From Mytilinidion resinicola (lineage: Eukaryota; Ascomycota; Dothideomycetes; Mytilinidiales; Mytilinidiaceae): a stretch of 64,000 nucleotides of DNA. Location: the NCBI RefSeq assembly GCF_010093595.1, contig NW_022985452.1:1158190-1222189 (forward strand), in the 5' to 3' direction. The notes beneath the pieces were generated by a model, which saw only the letters and a program-made list of their open reading frames with translations, had not been told where the DNA came from and did no database searches. A program made the translations under genes and the position numbers. This document shows positions 20,500-32,762 of this stretch, in pieces; the first letter of the stretch is position 1; the number at the start of each line of letters is the position of its first letter.

Positions 20500-22275
20500 C
20501 TATCGAGATGTGTGTATCTTGTTGAGTTTTTGGGGATGTGGACTGATCCCGGAGCTGGGAGCGCGGCTCTAATACTCTTCTAATGTTGCAGAAGTAGCAG
20601 AAAGAAGGCTCTAGTTATAAGCAAACTTCTCTACGCCTCAAAGAAGATTGATTGAGCGACCAGAAGTTCGGTTGTATTGCATCCATTTGTTGATGATTTC
20701 CTCTGGCAGAAATCTATGGAGACTGCGTTGAAACTGGGTAGCAAACGACTGTACATCGATGCCTCAGCACGGAAAGACCGCAGCTAGGACTCAGCTACAT
20801 ACTTGGAAGTAAACCCTTTCTGACAGTAACATTTCGAATTTCAGCTTCACTCGCACCCCTAACAAACCCTACTGAGTTCTAAACCCTTCTAGTTGTCGCA
20901 TGAATCCACCCCCCTTCAATGATGGCAAAATGAATTAACTCGTCGAAGTCTCAGCCGACCTAGTCTCCGCTATTCCATTCAAACGTCAAACGCTCGACGT
21001 CTTCTAAGTCTACACGATTTTCAACAGCCGCACACACCGCCATGTTCACTTAGCTTTGCGTCTCTCTGCTGGACCCCGCTAACTTTGAGAGATGATACCA
21101 TGAACATGCTGTGCCGCAGCGCTGGCCAGACATCGAGCCACGTCCTTGGTCGCGAAAGCATTGTCTGCGGACACTAGCTCGGTGCATTTTTTGTGAGCCA
21201 TGTGAACGACGGAGGCCCGCATATAGGTAGGTTCCACTAATGAGGGAACAAAGATGGATAGACGCAGGGTCCGTCTCTGGCCCGCTAAGGAACATGACCA
21301 GGGTACTCAAGTTGACTTGTACAGTAAGCGATCAGGGAGAGAGAAGATATCGTGACTGCTTAGTGGACGACTTACAGACGAGTCTTAGCATGAATTCAGG
21401 CGATTAATTTGAGTCTGTGTTATACGCCGATAGAAGGTACGCTAACCGAACTGTCATCGAGTCTGGGTAGGGAGCTGTGGTATACTTAGGTAGTTGGGAT
21501 TGCTTATCCGTTTCTTTCGTGAAAGGTTCGGCTCTGGCTGTATTTCCGGGCATCTTTGCAGTTTTGAGATGGAGAATGTGGTGTAAGTGATCTTTTGATG
21601 AGCAGCCACGAAGTTGATGTGAATGCTTGTGTTATTGGAGTACTTACGGAAAGGAAACGAGCCTATATCTGAGCTACGCAAAAAGAGAGTAATTGTCTCG
21701 TATAAAACAAGAAGCTACATTCTAGACTTGCTGGACAAGGAAAGAAAAAGACTGTTTCGAGCCAGGCACTCCGTCATCTTCTAGGATAATGACTATAACC
21801 AACCCGACATCAAACGCGTATCCTCTGTAGCGACCTGTGCACTTAAATCGATCACAGAAATAACAAACCATCCATAATGTTGGCAGTTGTATTCTTTGTT
21901 CCAAGCAATCGAAGTAGATCAAACCAATGAACTCGGCAGCGACGATGAACATACCAAATATGCTTTCCTTTGCAAGAGAGTGTGTTGCCAGCGTGAAACT
22001 GCGAGCACAGACTCTTGCAAGTATCCGTACCGCAGACCGCGCCTAAAAGCTTGAAGCCGGAAGAGTATGTTTCCCGTTCTTTCTAGGTACCTTCCCGAAA
22101 CTCTCATTTCGTTTGCATGTCTCCGTCTTTTCATGCTGCACCAGACTCACCGCATTCTGCTGCTTCTGCTCTTATGCTCAAGAATAGAGCGCGCCCCATC
22201 ACACGAACTCTGTAGCGTGTCCGTCTCACGACCTACCCTTCGATGTTCCAAGGCCTTCACACACTCTCTGGCAAC
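20500..22275. other. Gene-poor 1.8 kb region
   Basis: Only short open stretches on both strands, none with motifs or convincing splicing. Base composition resembles the neighbouring genic DNA, not the AT-rich block at the right. It could hold a decayed gene or a non-coding transcript, but nothing in the sequence shows it. Confidence 0.35.
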
Positions 22276-22921
22276 ATGGAGAGCGACCTTAGCGCTTCTG
22301 GTAAGTAGTCGCAGTCTTCCGTTAATAGTCATATTCTGATATCCGCAGTCCAATCCAGCCAATTCATGGCTCCGAGCTCCACCGTCATTGGCGAAGCAAC
22401 CGTGTACCCACGAACCCACGAATGCGATGTCTGCAATGGGCTGAAAGCGCGCCCAGACCTAATAATCAGCCGCCTACTGGCCTTGATGGAGGCCGAGAGG
22501 ACACTGACTAAGCTGGGGAAGATGCAACTAGCGCGTAAGAACCACTTACGTGGAGCATGGAAAAGGTGACACACTAATTCTAGAACAAGCTGTCTCGTGT
22601 GCCACCTTTTTTCATGCCCGGCGTGCCACAGTGGGAGATCTGAAACTCTATAGTAGACGTGCTGACTCTACCTTTCTTTCAGTCAATTTCCAAGTCCTCA
22701 TCAAGCACGCATGGGAAGTTACCGACCCAAGCTCGATAAGCTTGATCTCGATATGTACGCCTTGCGATCGAACTTACTTCCGGATCGTACGTACGGAATG
22801 GGGCATCTTTCAGGTGCTCGTGGAAGGCGATAAAACCAGTCGGCAGCGTGCACTCCCCGAGTTACTGAGAAAGACGGAGGCCATACTCTCCAGACTGTCG
22901 CAGACACCACTTTACAATTGA
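22276..22921 (+). CDS. Small cytosolic protein of unknown function with one CxxC
   Basis: Three exons, 22276-22300, 22349-22534 and 22584-22921, give about 182 residues. Introns are 48 nt (GTAAGT donor, CCGCAG acceptor) and 49 nt (GTAAGA donor, ACTAAT branch site, TCTAG acceptor). The frame is coherent across both. The protein has HECDVCNGLKARPD near residue 38, a helical stretch (SRLLALMEAERTLTKLGKMQLA) and a C-terminal helix (ALPELLRKTEAILSRL). There is no signal peptide or membrane span. The lone CxxC is not a complete zinc finger. I do not recognise the family. Clean splice signals are the main support. Confidence 0.6.
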
Positions 22922-23726
22922 GGATCAGTTAGAGGTCGGCCGGATTGGGGAAGCAGAATCGATCAAGGCGTCTGCGATAGACCTCGCCGGGTGGCACAGT
23001 GACGCTTCGGATTCTGGTAGAGATGAGAAGGCGACCAGACAGATTGATGCAGGATTCTTGCTCTAAGACGAATAGCGAGTGCGTTTCGTAGGCCTCTTTC
23101 ACTATATCACCTCTTAGCTTGAGAAAACAGCCAAAGCCCATGAATAGTAGTAATCAATCTGATGAACTCACCACTTCGGTTACAGAGACCTGCCATAAGT
23201 TTGTGCACACCGGTTTGCCACTGCTTGGGGTGCCTTGAGGGGCTTTTAAGACTCGAAATCCGATGTCAAAGTCGATGCAGTAGAGATTAGCCTGCCTTTT
23301 AACTGACCGACTACCTCCTAGCCGAGGCACCCCTCACAGTGGTGTCAATTGGGCAAGATTGGAGCTGAATAATGATGAGTCTGTGTGCCCATACTGATGG
23401 CATAGTACTGTACCTCTTGACCTATTTCTTGACTTACGTGGGTGCCATGGTTCCGTTCTCCGAGGGATTCTGCGTGCACCCTGCTGACGCTGTCTGGGGT
23501 AGCCTCGCGAGCTTACGAGCTGTCCAAAATGCCGAACTTCCCTCTCATTCGGAAAGCCGAAAATACTGTAAGGCTCCTCATGCAGCGTCAAACGAATGTA
23601 CGAAGATCCATGACGAGGCAATGTAAAGTGCGCAACAGATCCATTCTCGCATTCTTCGGGTATTGTACACACCCACAAACTCCCACATCGCGCCCTACAC
23701 TTACGATCTCTTACACTTCTATACGC
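22922..23726. other. Intergenic region before the 3' end of DPB11
   Basis: 3' flanks of two convergent genes. I see no separate gene; open stretches at 23,334-23,678 lack motifs. Confidence 0.35.
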
Positions 23727-26504
23727 TCACAGCTTCCTCCGCCTCCCTGCCCCCCTTCCCCCTACCACAGCCTCACTAACCACATCCCTCACAACCCCAA
23801 TCGGCCCCACCACCCCCGTCACTTCATCTACTGTCCCACCCATCTTCCGAATCATCTTCTCTCGCGCAGCCTGCACGCTCGGGTCCTCGTACAACAGCGA
23901 CTGCGAAGGCATGTACTCCTTAGGAATCGAATCCTGCTGCCCCTGCTCTTGTTCGCCACCCTCATCCTCATCAACGGCCTGCTGGAGCTTCTCGATATCA
24001 AGTGAATTCGGTCCTGAGAAAGACGCAGAGGTGGATGGATTTGATGTCGCCGATGTCGCGCGGCCAAGGAGCCCGCGCTTGCGGCGGCGGGAGTTCGGTT
24101 CTGTAGGCTGAGCCGCGGAGGCGGCTGAAGCGGCTTGCTTCTGAGCGAGGAGGGTGATGATGACGGAATCGAGGGATTCTTGGGCCTTTGATGGTATGAC
24201 GGAAGCGGGAGTTGGCTCCTGTTCTGCGGGTTCAGGTGCTAAGGTGAGCTTGGAGGAGCTATTTGTCGTGGAGTTTGAGTGGGCGGAGTGGATGGATGGT
24301 CTGCGGGGTGAATTGACTTCTGGAGCTAGTTCTTGCAGCGGCGCGGATGCGGAGGCGTCGAAGGGGAAGGTGGGGGTCTCTTCGGCGTCGTTTGATTCGT
24401 CGTGTCCTGCGGATTCGGGTGTTGGGTTGGATGCGACGAGGTCGAGGGTGTTGGCCCTTTTCATGGGCCTTTTGTCTTTGGGGGCGGGTTTGGTTGCCCC
24501 CTGTGGCTTATCCGCCGTCGACGGCTGCTTAGTCTTCCTCAGCTTTTCTTTATCCTCCTCGGATAGAGGTGCGGTGGGTTCTTCTACAAACGGGCACGGG
24601 GCCTTGTTTGCTTGAGGTGCTCGACATGCTAGTAATATATATTTGCGAAACGGAAGCTTTTCGCCAGATTCAATACAATCCCGGAGCCAACTGGTAGAAA
24701 CTATTGGAATGTTGTTTTCTCTCGCGTATGTGAGTTTTTCTTTGTGGGGTGTAGGGGTGTTGGAGATCACGACCGATGTTTGTGTTGTCAGAGTTTCTTC
24801 ATACGTTGCGCCTGAGCAAGGTTAGCGCGAGATCCAAAAATCAAGAAACTCTGTGGTCTTCCTACCCATGAGCCCCACAGTCTTTACCACGTGAAGCAGA
24901 TCCGTTCCAGAAAAGCCTGTTGAGTTTATGACCATGCTGTCAAACCCTACGTGGATTAGTTATACCGAATTGCCGTCCCAAGGAGGCGGCGACATACCTT
25001 CAATGCCAATTATGGAGAATGGTCGGCAAAGAACGTCTGAGTGGTCTACCAATTGCTTTCTGTGTAAGCATTTCTCAACCCAGAATTCCGTCACCCTGAT
25101 TAGCTTATCGGCTGGTTCCGGCGGATCCGGCACACTGGTCAACGCAAGTTCATGCGGCACGATGAGGTAGCCCTGGCTCAGATCATCGTCTGATTCTGAG
25201 TTGAGGTCCACGGATTTTCGGATCACGGCGGCACCGTGACTGCTCAGATGTTCTACGAGAATGGATGTCTAGTGGAATTAGCTAACATTGCGACACTGCA
25301 TACGCTGACATACCTTGGCATCGTCAAAGGCATGGATAAACACCACGCGTCCTTGGAAAATCCTATCACGAGGTCTCAACGAAAGCCCACGTAATGGTGG
25401 AGCCATATCGGTAGTTGTTGAGCGGCCGTTCTTTGGTCCCTCGGACTGTGCCGCTGCACCGGGGTTCGCATCGACCTTCTGTACAACACGACCTCTGTCG
25501 AGAAGCAGATTATCGTGACTATCATCCACGTGGGCATTCCACTCATCGCTTTCGGTCTGCTTTCCGGAGAACCCCCCAGCGGTGATCTCTGTCCAGATGG
25601 ACCCATTTTGGCCCCCCAGTCTCGAGCTGGCTGCGCGGCGTAATTTTCTTCGCGGGTTGGGATCAAGATCTGATTTTGCCAGGTCCGTATCTCGGCTTCG
25701 CTTCCCCAATGCGACGGATGCATTGGCGTTGCGGTTCCATGCGCCTCTGCCGCGCTCCTCCGGCGGCATGCGTGGATCATAATAACCTTCTTCCAAAGCC
25801 ATGCCCCTCTCAACGCTCTGCTGGAGCCATTCTAGCGCTACAACTTTTATCTTCCATATCTTGGCATATTCGTACTTTTTACCACTAGCAGTAGCCGCGA
25901 TGAGATGCGTGACACTCTTGGTGAGATCCCCATGGTATTCCGCGCCGTGTTGTTGGACCGTTTCCGCGATGTACTGCCTTTGGAGCACTGCTTCGTGTGA
26001 GCACATTGGCGCATTAAGACTTGCTAGGCAACTCACTCTCATCGAAGCCGGTCAAGCAGATCTTGAGGCCGTCGAAGGTGGGGACGCGGTGTTCATGCTC
26101 CAATGCTCCCACGTCGGTATCCCCTCCTTTCATCCAAGACTCGCGCACAGCCTCGAGCCATGTTGAGGTCACAACCACGACGTCGGGCCTCTCTTTGGCG
26201 ACGTACTTGTATTTGGGGGTGTCGGTGCTGCCGATGAGGAGATGGGTAACGTCGGAAGTGAGGTCGTATTTGAAGGTAGCGCCCATCTGGACCGCAATCT
26301 GGGCGTATTCATCCTAGGCGTTCGGTCAGAGTTGGCTGGGAACCTGCAAGGCGGAAACAAAGCACATACTCGCTGCTCGACGGGAATTGCGGTGCTGCAC
26401 AGAACAACACCTGCAAGCGGCGCCTGCGCATTGCCTGGTGAATGTTAGCGGAGGGCGAGAATTGGGGGCATGTTCAACCTACCGTGGTGTGCATCCCCGG
26501 GCAT
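23727..26504 (-). CDS. DPB11: DPB11 / Rad4(Cut5) / TopBP1 replication-checkpoint scaffold, four BRCT domains
   Basis: This nuclear scaffold binds phosphorylated Sld3 and 9-1-1 and is needed for origin firing and checkpoint activation. Seven exons: 26483-26504, 26370-26434, 26037-26313, 25314-25990, 24998-25268, 24866-24946 and 23727-24811, about 825 residues; introns are 45-56 nt. Starting at MPGDAHH keeps all phases consistent. BRCT1 (about 13-100) has VVLCSTAIP, VQMGATFKYDLTSDVTHLL and STWLEAVRESW. BRCT2 (about 112-205) has KICLTGFDE, YHGDLTKSVTHLIA and VVALEWLQQSVERG, followed by the conserved YYDPRMPPEERG. BRCT3 starts at GRVVFIHAFDD (about 335). BRCT4 holds VINSTGFSGTDLLHVVK and STSWLRDCIESGEKLPF. 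The rest is disordered, ending in a conserved stretch SQSLLYEDPSVQAAREKMIR. Four BRCTs match fungal Dpb11/Rad4. Confidence 0.9.
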
Positions 26505-28541
26505 CGTGAGCTGTCATAGACGTAAGAGGGGGTGTATTGCGGGTCGGGGAGGAGTGGTCTGTGGCGCGGGATCGCGTCGCGTTGATCGTGTTGTTCTCGT
26601 CCCCACATTTCCGAGTTGTGGCTTGTTGTAGTGAAGAAGTCACGTGCCCGAGATCACGTGCAGAAAACAAGCTCTTTTCCAGGTGGCAGATCTGCATAAC
26701 CTCGGAACGGCCTCCGTAGCTCGATCTCGCCGTCCGATGGCGTCTCTACTGTACCATTGACTCATTTTTCATCATGCCACCACGGCATATCTCTCGCGAA
26801 GTGGCAATTTGGAATCAGCTTCACTTTCTAGAAGCTAGGCGAAGCTACGGGTGTCGAGGTTTCCGCGGTCGAGGCTGCAATAGCATATTAGGGCGCCCAA
26901 AAGAAACTGCGAGATTCGCAGGCCAACATGCAAGACGTCTGCAAGACGTCAGCAACACTAGGGAAGACCCTTAATGCGCGTTAACCCTACGGGAGGCGTT
27001 CGTCCTAAATCGGCACCCCGGACGTGGATCTTGTCGATATCTGGCCGTCCATCTTCCCTCTTTGCCCTCTAGCCGCGACGATAGAGCTTGGAGGGGTGAT
27101 CTGACAACCATGTCTTCTGCCCGCGATCATGGGGATCAGTAGCAGTCGCAGGCGTGAGACTTTAGTGCCATGTGCCTGTCTGTATCTCTTGCATATGAAG
27201 ATAGCAGCACTGCACATGACCGGACCCCGCGGGAGGATTTGATGCCCTCGGGACCCGTCTATGCATCCACTTCCCCGGCCTCTTCCAGATATCTGCCCCT
27301 CCATGGGCCGAGTGTGGCTCAGGCGTCCTCGTCAGCTCTGTGCCGGCACTGCTCGGCCGCGCTCGTCGTGCGTGAGGCAGCCGACCGTGTCCGAGTGGAC
27401 GCTGCTGCACGGAGTAGTCCCGCGCAGCACTAAGCATGCTACAAAGGGTACCCGCCGCAGAACTTGGATACGACGCCCACTGTTCGCCACAGGAATATGT
27501 AATGCCTCATAGTGATGGAAAAGTGGTGCAGCCATTGTGTCGCCTCTTAATGGCCGAAACAGTCGTGCCTTCTCTCCACTCACAACGATCCCCAGTCATA
27601 TGTAGGCAATGCCTCACAGGATCAGAAAAGCCTGCACTGCTGGTGTGCCGACTATTCCGGACCGAATGTTTTTTTGGCCTGCCCTGCTGCGGTCAGTTCA
27701 TCGCAGTGGGCCGCATCCATGCCAACGGCCGCTCGCTCGTGACATCATTGGCGCTGCGGGCGCTGAGTGGCCCACGGCGCTGCTGACTACGGATGCTTGA
27801 TATCCCCGCGCGCAAGACAGTGCAGCCCTAGCAGTGTTTGACTTCTCTTGGGCGCTTCTGTTTCGTCCACCGCGCCCTCGCGGCCACTGACAGGCACGCT
27901 GCCACTTGCCGGATCGCCCAGCGCTCGCCGCGTCATCCGGCACTGCCCTGTCCACTCGCCGTGCGAGTTGCTCCATTCGCGTCCCTGACTTCCGCCCATC
28001 CTGGCCGTGATAGCTTCTGCCTGGCCGGACTTCCTCAACCCTCATGTAGGATCGCCGTGGTCATCCTTATTAACCTGCTTTGAGCCAGGCGGCATATGCC
28101 CTAAGGTGCTGTTGTTTCTGCCAGCACACCACGTCCTCCACTCCCACCGCATCCTTCCGTCCCAAGTCCTGTCATCCTTGACCGCTCCACGTAGAGTGCC
28201 CTGGCATGTGCTTTGACTCCTCGAATGACGGCCATGCTCGTGCCTAATACACCATACTGACGTTCCTGTAAGTTGCTGGCTCATTTCCGCTCACCTGTTC
28301 GCCTTTGTTCCCGCCGCAGTCGAGCCGTGGTCGACAACCCAATGCGCTGCGCTGGGATGATGGATGCATCTGCCCGTCTGCGACACCCCTTTGTCTAGTT
28401 CGCATGACTATCGTCACACAAAGCCTTTTGTCCCCTTGTCTACATGTCTTTGCGAGTGCGCGCCTGTCTGCTTGAAGCCTGCTGCGTTCTGCTCGTTCGA
28501 TTGCCGTCAAGTCGAATCCACGCTTACCGGCCCAATTCGTT
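26505..28541. other. 2 kb divergent intergenic region (DPB11 / arrestin gene)
   Basis: No convincing gene on either strand. The region is not AT-rich, and many short overlapping open stretches exist on both strands, as expected for GC-balanced non-coding DNA. The 400 bp before the arrestin ATG are rich in C and T, so a long 5' leader is likely. Confidence 0.4.
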
Positions 28542-31084
28542 ATGACAGGATATCTCCCAGTTTACTCCGAGCGTGGACGACTGTCCTACATCCCGGATAA
28601 CTTATATCAACCGCCCGGCGCTCCCTTAGGTCTCTTTCAACCCCGTAGCCGAAGACCCCACCGAATCCACATCGCTCACGTCCCCCCCGAGTACACCATC
28701 TACCTCAACAAGCAGAAAAAGCAACGCACCGTTCGCCGCAGAACCATCCTCATCGAAAAGCTGGCGGGACCACGAGAAAACGCGAAACGATTTCTGAGGT
28801 CCTTCATAGCCTCACCAATCCACTCCGACGCACAGTCCGACCACTCCTCACACCGATCGTCGATAGCTAGTGACATTTCAGGCGCGACGACTCCCAGTCG
28901 GAGGTGGTCGCAGACGGATACCATGCGGACAAATTCGCGGGACGTGGTTGGTGGTCCTGTGAGCGGGATCATCAACCGACCGCATCTAGTCGAGTCGGTT
29001 CGCACCAACTCAGGCCGTCCTGCAAAGAGCACTACGAGCAGTGTCGTCCGCGCAGTACCTGAAGAGAAGCCCCTTGCATCGGGAAATGGCATCAACGTGT
29101 CGGTCTCCCTCGCTGAACCAGTACTCTTCCTTCAGGGATTCGAGCACTCGGAGCACTCGGAACGAAGTACCGCTATGCTGAGGGGAAGCCTGCGTTTAAA
29201 TGTCACAAAACAGTCCAAGATAAAGGCCGTTACACTGAAATTTCGCGGTAAAGCTGTCACGAAGTGGCCCGAGGGTATGTTCTCGAAGTTCGCCCATTTG
29301 CCAAACTGACGTCTGCTAGGCATTCCTCCCAAGAAAACCGAGTTTGAAGAAATAGACACCATTATGAGCCACACGTGGCCGTTTTTCAACGCACAATTTC
29401 CAACCGCGGAGGCCAACACGGGTGCAGATCACGTTGAGATCTACAAAAGCTCCAACGGCTCGAATTCCACGCTTCCTGTCATTCCCAAAGGAAGAGGCTC
29501 TCTCGATGTCTTTGGAAGGGATTCGCATAACGCGTCATCCACGAATCTAACCTCGCGGGAGGCTAAGCGACTTTCACTGCAAGTTAACCAATCAAGAAGT
29601 TTCGGCAAGGCTGAAAGCTCGACCAACGGTCCTTCAGTGGCACAAAAGGGCTACAGAGTCTTCAATGCGGGCGACTATGTGTACAACTTCGAACTTCCAC
29701 TGGATAGTCACCTGCCAGAGACAATCGATGTTGAGCTGGGCTCTGTCAAGTATGAGCTAGAGGCCACGGTCGAACGCGCGGGTGCTTTTCGTGCCAATCT
29801 CGTCGGCAATAAAGAAGTCACCTTAATCCGAGCACCATCCGAAGGATCACTCGAGCAGGTTGAACCCATCGCCATCAGCCGAAGCTGGGAAGACCAACTG
29901 CATTACGACATCGTGATCTCTGGCAAATCGTTCCCGCTAGGGTCACAGATTCCAATAGCCTTCAAGCTTACTCCACTCGCTAAAGTGCAATGCCACAGGA
30001 TCAAAGTATTTGTGACGGAGAACATCGAATACTTCTGCTCGAACAAGCGAGTGCATCGGATGGAACCAACTCGCAAAGTGCAGCTATTCGAGAAGCGTGC
30101 GGATGGGCCGCCTACGAGTGCATTTCCAGGAAGCACAATGAGAGTGATTTCTGGAGGCGGTGTGCCGTATGCCCAACGGGCAGCAGCGTCGAGAGGGGAA
30201 ACTTTTGCTCCGCAAGATCCGGGCAATCTTCTCGGCGATCTCAGCTCGCCTGAGCTGGGCATCGGGCCGACTGAAATGGAGTTCAACGTGCAGCTACCCA
30301 GTTGCTCGAACCTCCGGGAAAAGGAAAAGCTGTGTAAACTGCACTTTGATACGACATATCAAAACATACAGGTGCACCACTGGATCAAGGTAAGCTGATG
30401 CTGAATGAGTCATAAGCGAGCGCTGGCACTAATGATTTGTAATCACAGATTGTGATGCGCCTCTCCAAGCCTGATACTACGGATCCAACAGGCAAGAAAC
30501 GCCGTCATTTCGAGATATCGATTGACTCACCCTTCCACATTCTTTCTTGCCGAGCGACACAAGCAAACACGGCATTGCCGGCTTATTCGTCACCCGAAAC
30601 GGCAGAAGACGAGACTCGGATGCCCGAGTGTGGATGTCCTGGAGCGACCACTCGGCGCACATCCCCGACTTCGTTCGTTCCAACCCTCAACTCGTTGAAT
30701 CAATCACGAGGAAACAATAGTGCAGCACTTGATCCGATATCCCCGGATCTTGCACGGCCACAGCAAGCTCATATCGGCGGGCCAATTGACAGCAGCTTGC
30801 AACGACCGATCCACTTGATGCGGGTTCCCTCGTTCAATCCGCCCGCATTCGAAGATGGGGACCCGCCTCCACCGCTGGAGACACCTCCGCCGGAGTACGA
30901 CAGCATTGCATCGCCTACAAATGGACTTGCAGACTACTTCTCGCGTCTATCGGACGCGTACGACGAAGACAGCGAAGGCGAGATTGGCGGGAGCAGGTCG
31001 CGCGTAGAGATTCCATTGACGCCGGGCAGTCGTGTGAATAGGAGCATGGACGAGCGCAGGACGTGGCTGCCAGTCGGGCACTGA
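28542..31084 (+). CDS. Alpha-arrestin (ART family) ubiquitin-ligase adaptor with PPxY motifs
   Basis: Members recruit Rsp5/Nedd4 ligases to plasma-membrane transporters for endocytosis. Exons 28542-29274, 29320-30389 and 30449-31084 give about 812 residues; introns are 45 and 59 nt. An N-terminal basic/Ser-rich extension of about 190 residues precedes the arrestin N fold (NVSVSLAEPVLFLQGF, RGSLRLNVTKQSKIKAVTLKFRG split over 195-240). YNFELPLDSHLPETI and GSVKYELEATVER follow. The arrestin C fold holds YDIVISGKSFPLGSQIPIAF and KIKVFVTENIEYFCSNK. PPEY occurs at residues 48-51 and again in ETPPPEYDS (748-751); LPAY lies near 644. These are the expected WW-domain ligands. The C-terminus is Pro/Ser-rich and disordered. 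Which yeast ART it matches is unclear. Confidence 0.88.
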
Positions 31085-32762
31085 GCAGCACAGCTGGAAA
31101 TAGTACAAAAGCAAGGAACATAACGAACGTGATGACAGCATGTGAAATGAAGAGCTAGTGTTTTCTTGATGACGAAGGGGGGATAAAGAAGAAGGGTATG
31201 CTGGACGGCGAAATAAGGATTGGGCAGCACGACAGGGTTACGTTTTGCATCAGCATGGGCTCGAGTCGGCGGCGGCGTTTTTTACTGGGCGGGCCCGCGA
31301 GAGGCTCTGGCGCTGGTGTCTTGGATTTTGTTTTCTCAAGACTGGGGACTACTGGGATGGTTGGTGTTGAAAATAAGGGCTAGCCTCGTACACGTTGTAC
31401 ACTTCCTGGACATATACTCAGCTGCGACTTGCATATCTAGGGGCTGTCATAGTATCCAGATATATATCTGGCATTTTTCTTGATTTCGACAGACGGCTCT
31501 GTGCGTGGTTGACTCGTGAAGGTCTCGCCAGGCGTTGTTTGTGCAACTCTCGCCATGTTTTCGCTGGACGAAATAGACTTTTTGATGCATGTCGTGGCTG
31601 CAAGGCGCATAGCACATGATCTGGACGGTGAGGCTCCACGTCTCCACGTCTCCACGCAGCTGGACGCTGGCTGTTGCACACCCCACCTGGGCACGCTCCA
31701 CGCGAGGACGTTCGTTCGCTGCGGCGCGTGGTGGCTGCGCGGAAGGAAGCCAGAGGCGCACTAGGCTTTTTCTCACTTCCACCAGAGCATACCCTTGTTT
31801 GTCGGCCCGATGGTGAGTGTTGACGGGGAGGATGGATACGAGGTGCGGCAGTGTCTCGGGAGATGGGGATTATGAAGCATCTCGTTATCTGCACGTCGAC
31901 GATAAGTACGTACATACGGCTATCATGGCCTCGTCGTCTGCCCCGCACTGCGCCTGTCCAGAGGTTTCTCGGCTCGCCGTGCTATTTGCGTCGGACGTGT
32001 TGGCGGCTCGGCGTGGCCCCAGCAGAAAAACATCGAGCCGTGCCATTGGCGACGCGAGCGCCCGCCCCGGGCGAGTCACGTAGGCTAAGGCGCGTGCCAA
32101 GCAGCGACGGCGGACTGTGAAAGTATGAAACCGAGCAGATCCCCAACACGTCAACCACGACTGCTGTACCACAGACCCGCTGCGGCGAACTGCTGCTGAA
32201 GACGGAATATACACGCTGAAGCGGCTCTGTTGTCGCGGAATTGGCGCAATTGGCGGCGAAAGCGCGGTTGCAAGACGCCTCTGATCCTTGGTACGGCTCC
32301 ATCTCCAGCTCAGAGCGGCATCCCGCCCTCTTTTCGCGCGCCGCATCTTATCGGTCCCAAGCCTCCAAGACTCAGCTAAGACGACGTTAACTCGCGCCCC
32401 CAGTACGAAGAGTCTTCCGACAGCCTTCCCGTCGCCCTCCGCTATACCAGACCCATCACCCGGCGTGCCAGACGCTCCTTGAACAGCACCTCTGGGCATC
32501 CACGTCCCCCCGCACCCACTGCTCCTCCCCAACCTCACAATACCACCTACCACAGCCTCTACGGCTAAAGGAGCGGCGACTGGGCGCATCCTCTGAATAC
32601 ATGCAGCGAACCCCGAACTACACGCATCTGTCACCCGCCGTCGTCTTTGGCACACAGGATCCCGAGCCTCTGCTGCCCACATAGCCCTCCCACGTTGCGC
32701 GAACCCGCGCGTCCTTCGCTCGAACAAACCATATCTGCACAATACGTACAAAAGAAAACAAA
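31085..32762. other. 1.7 kb intergenic region upstream of NHA1
   Basis: A 288-codon minus-strand frame (31,885-32,751) and several smaller ones overlap here; all are Arg/Ser/Ala-rich with no motif, and I read them as chance frames in GC-rich DNA. The last 500 bp form a C-rich leader that ends in an A-rich stretch just before the ATG, a good context. Confidence 0.45.

Noticed and set aside
31885..32751. 288-codon minus-strand open frame upstream of NHA1
   Set aside because: Arg/Ala/Ser-rich, no motif, no splice logic, and it overlaps the NHA1 leader. Likely chance in GC-rich DNA.
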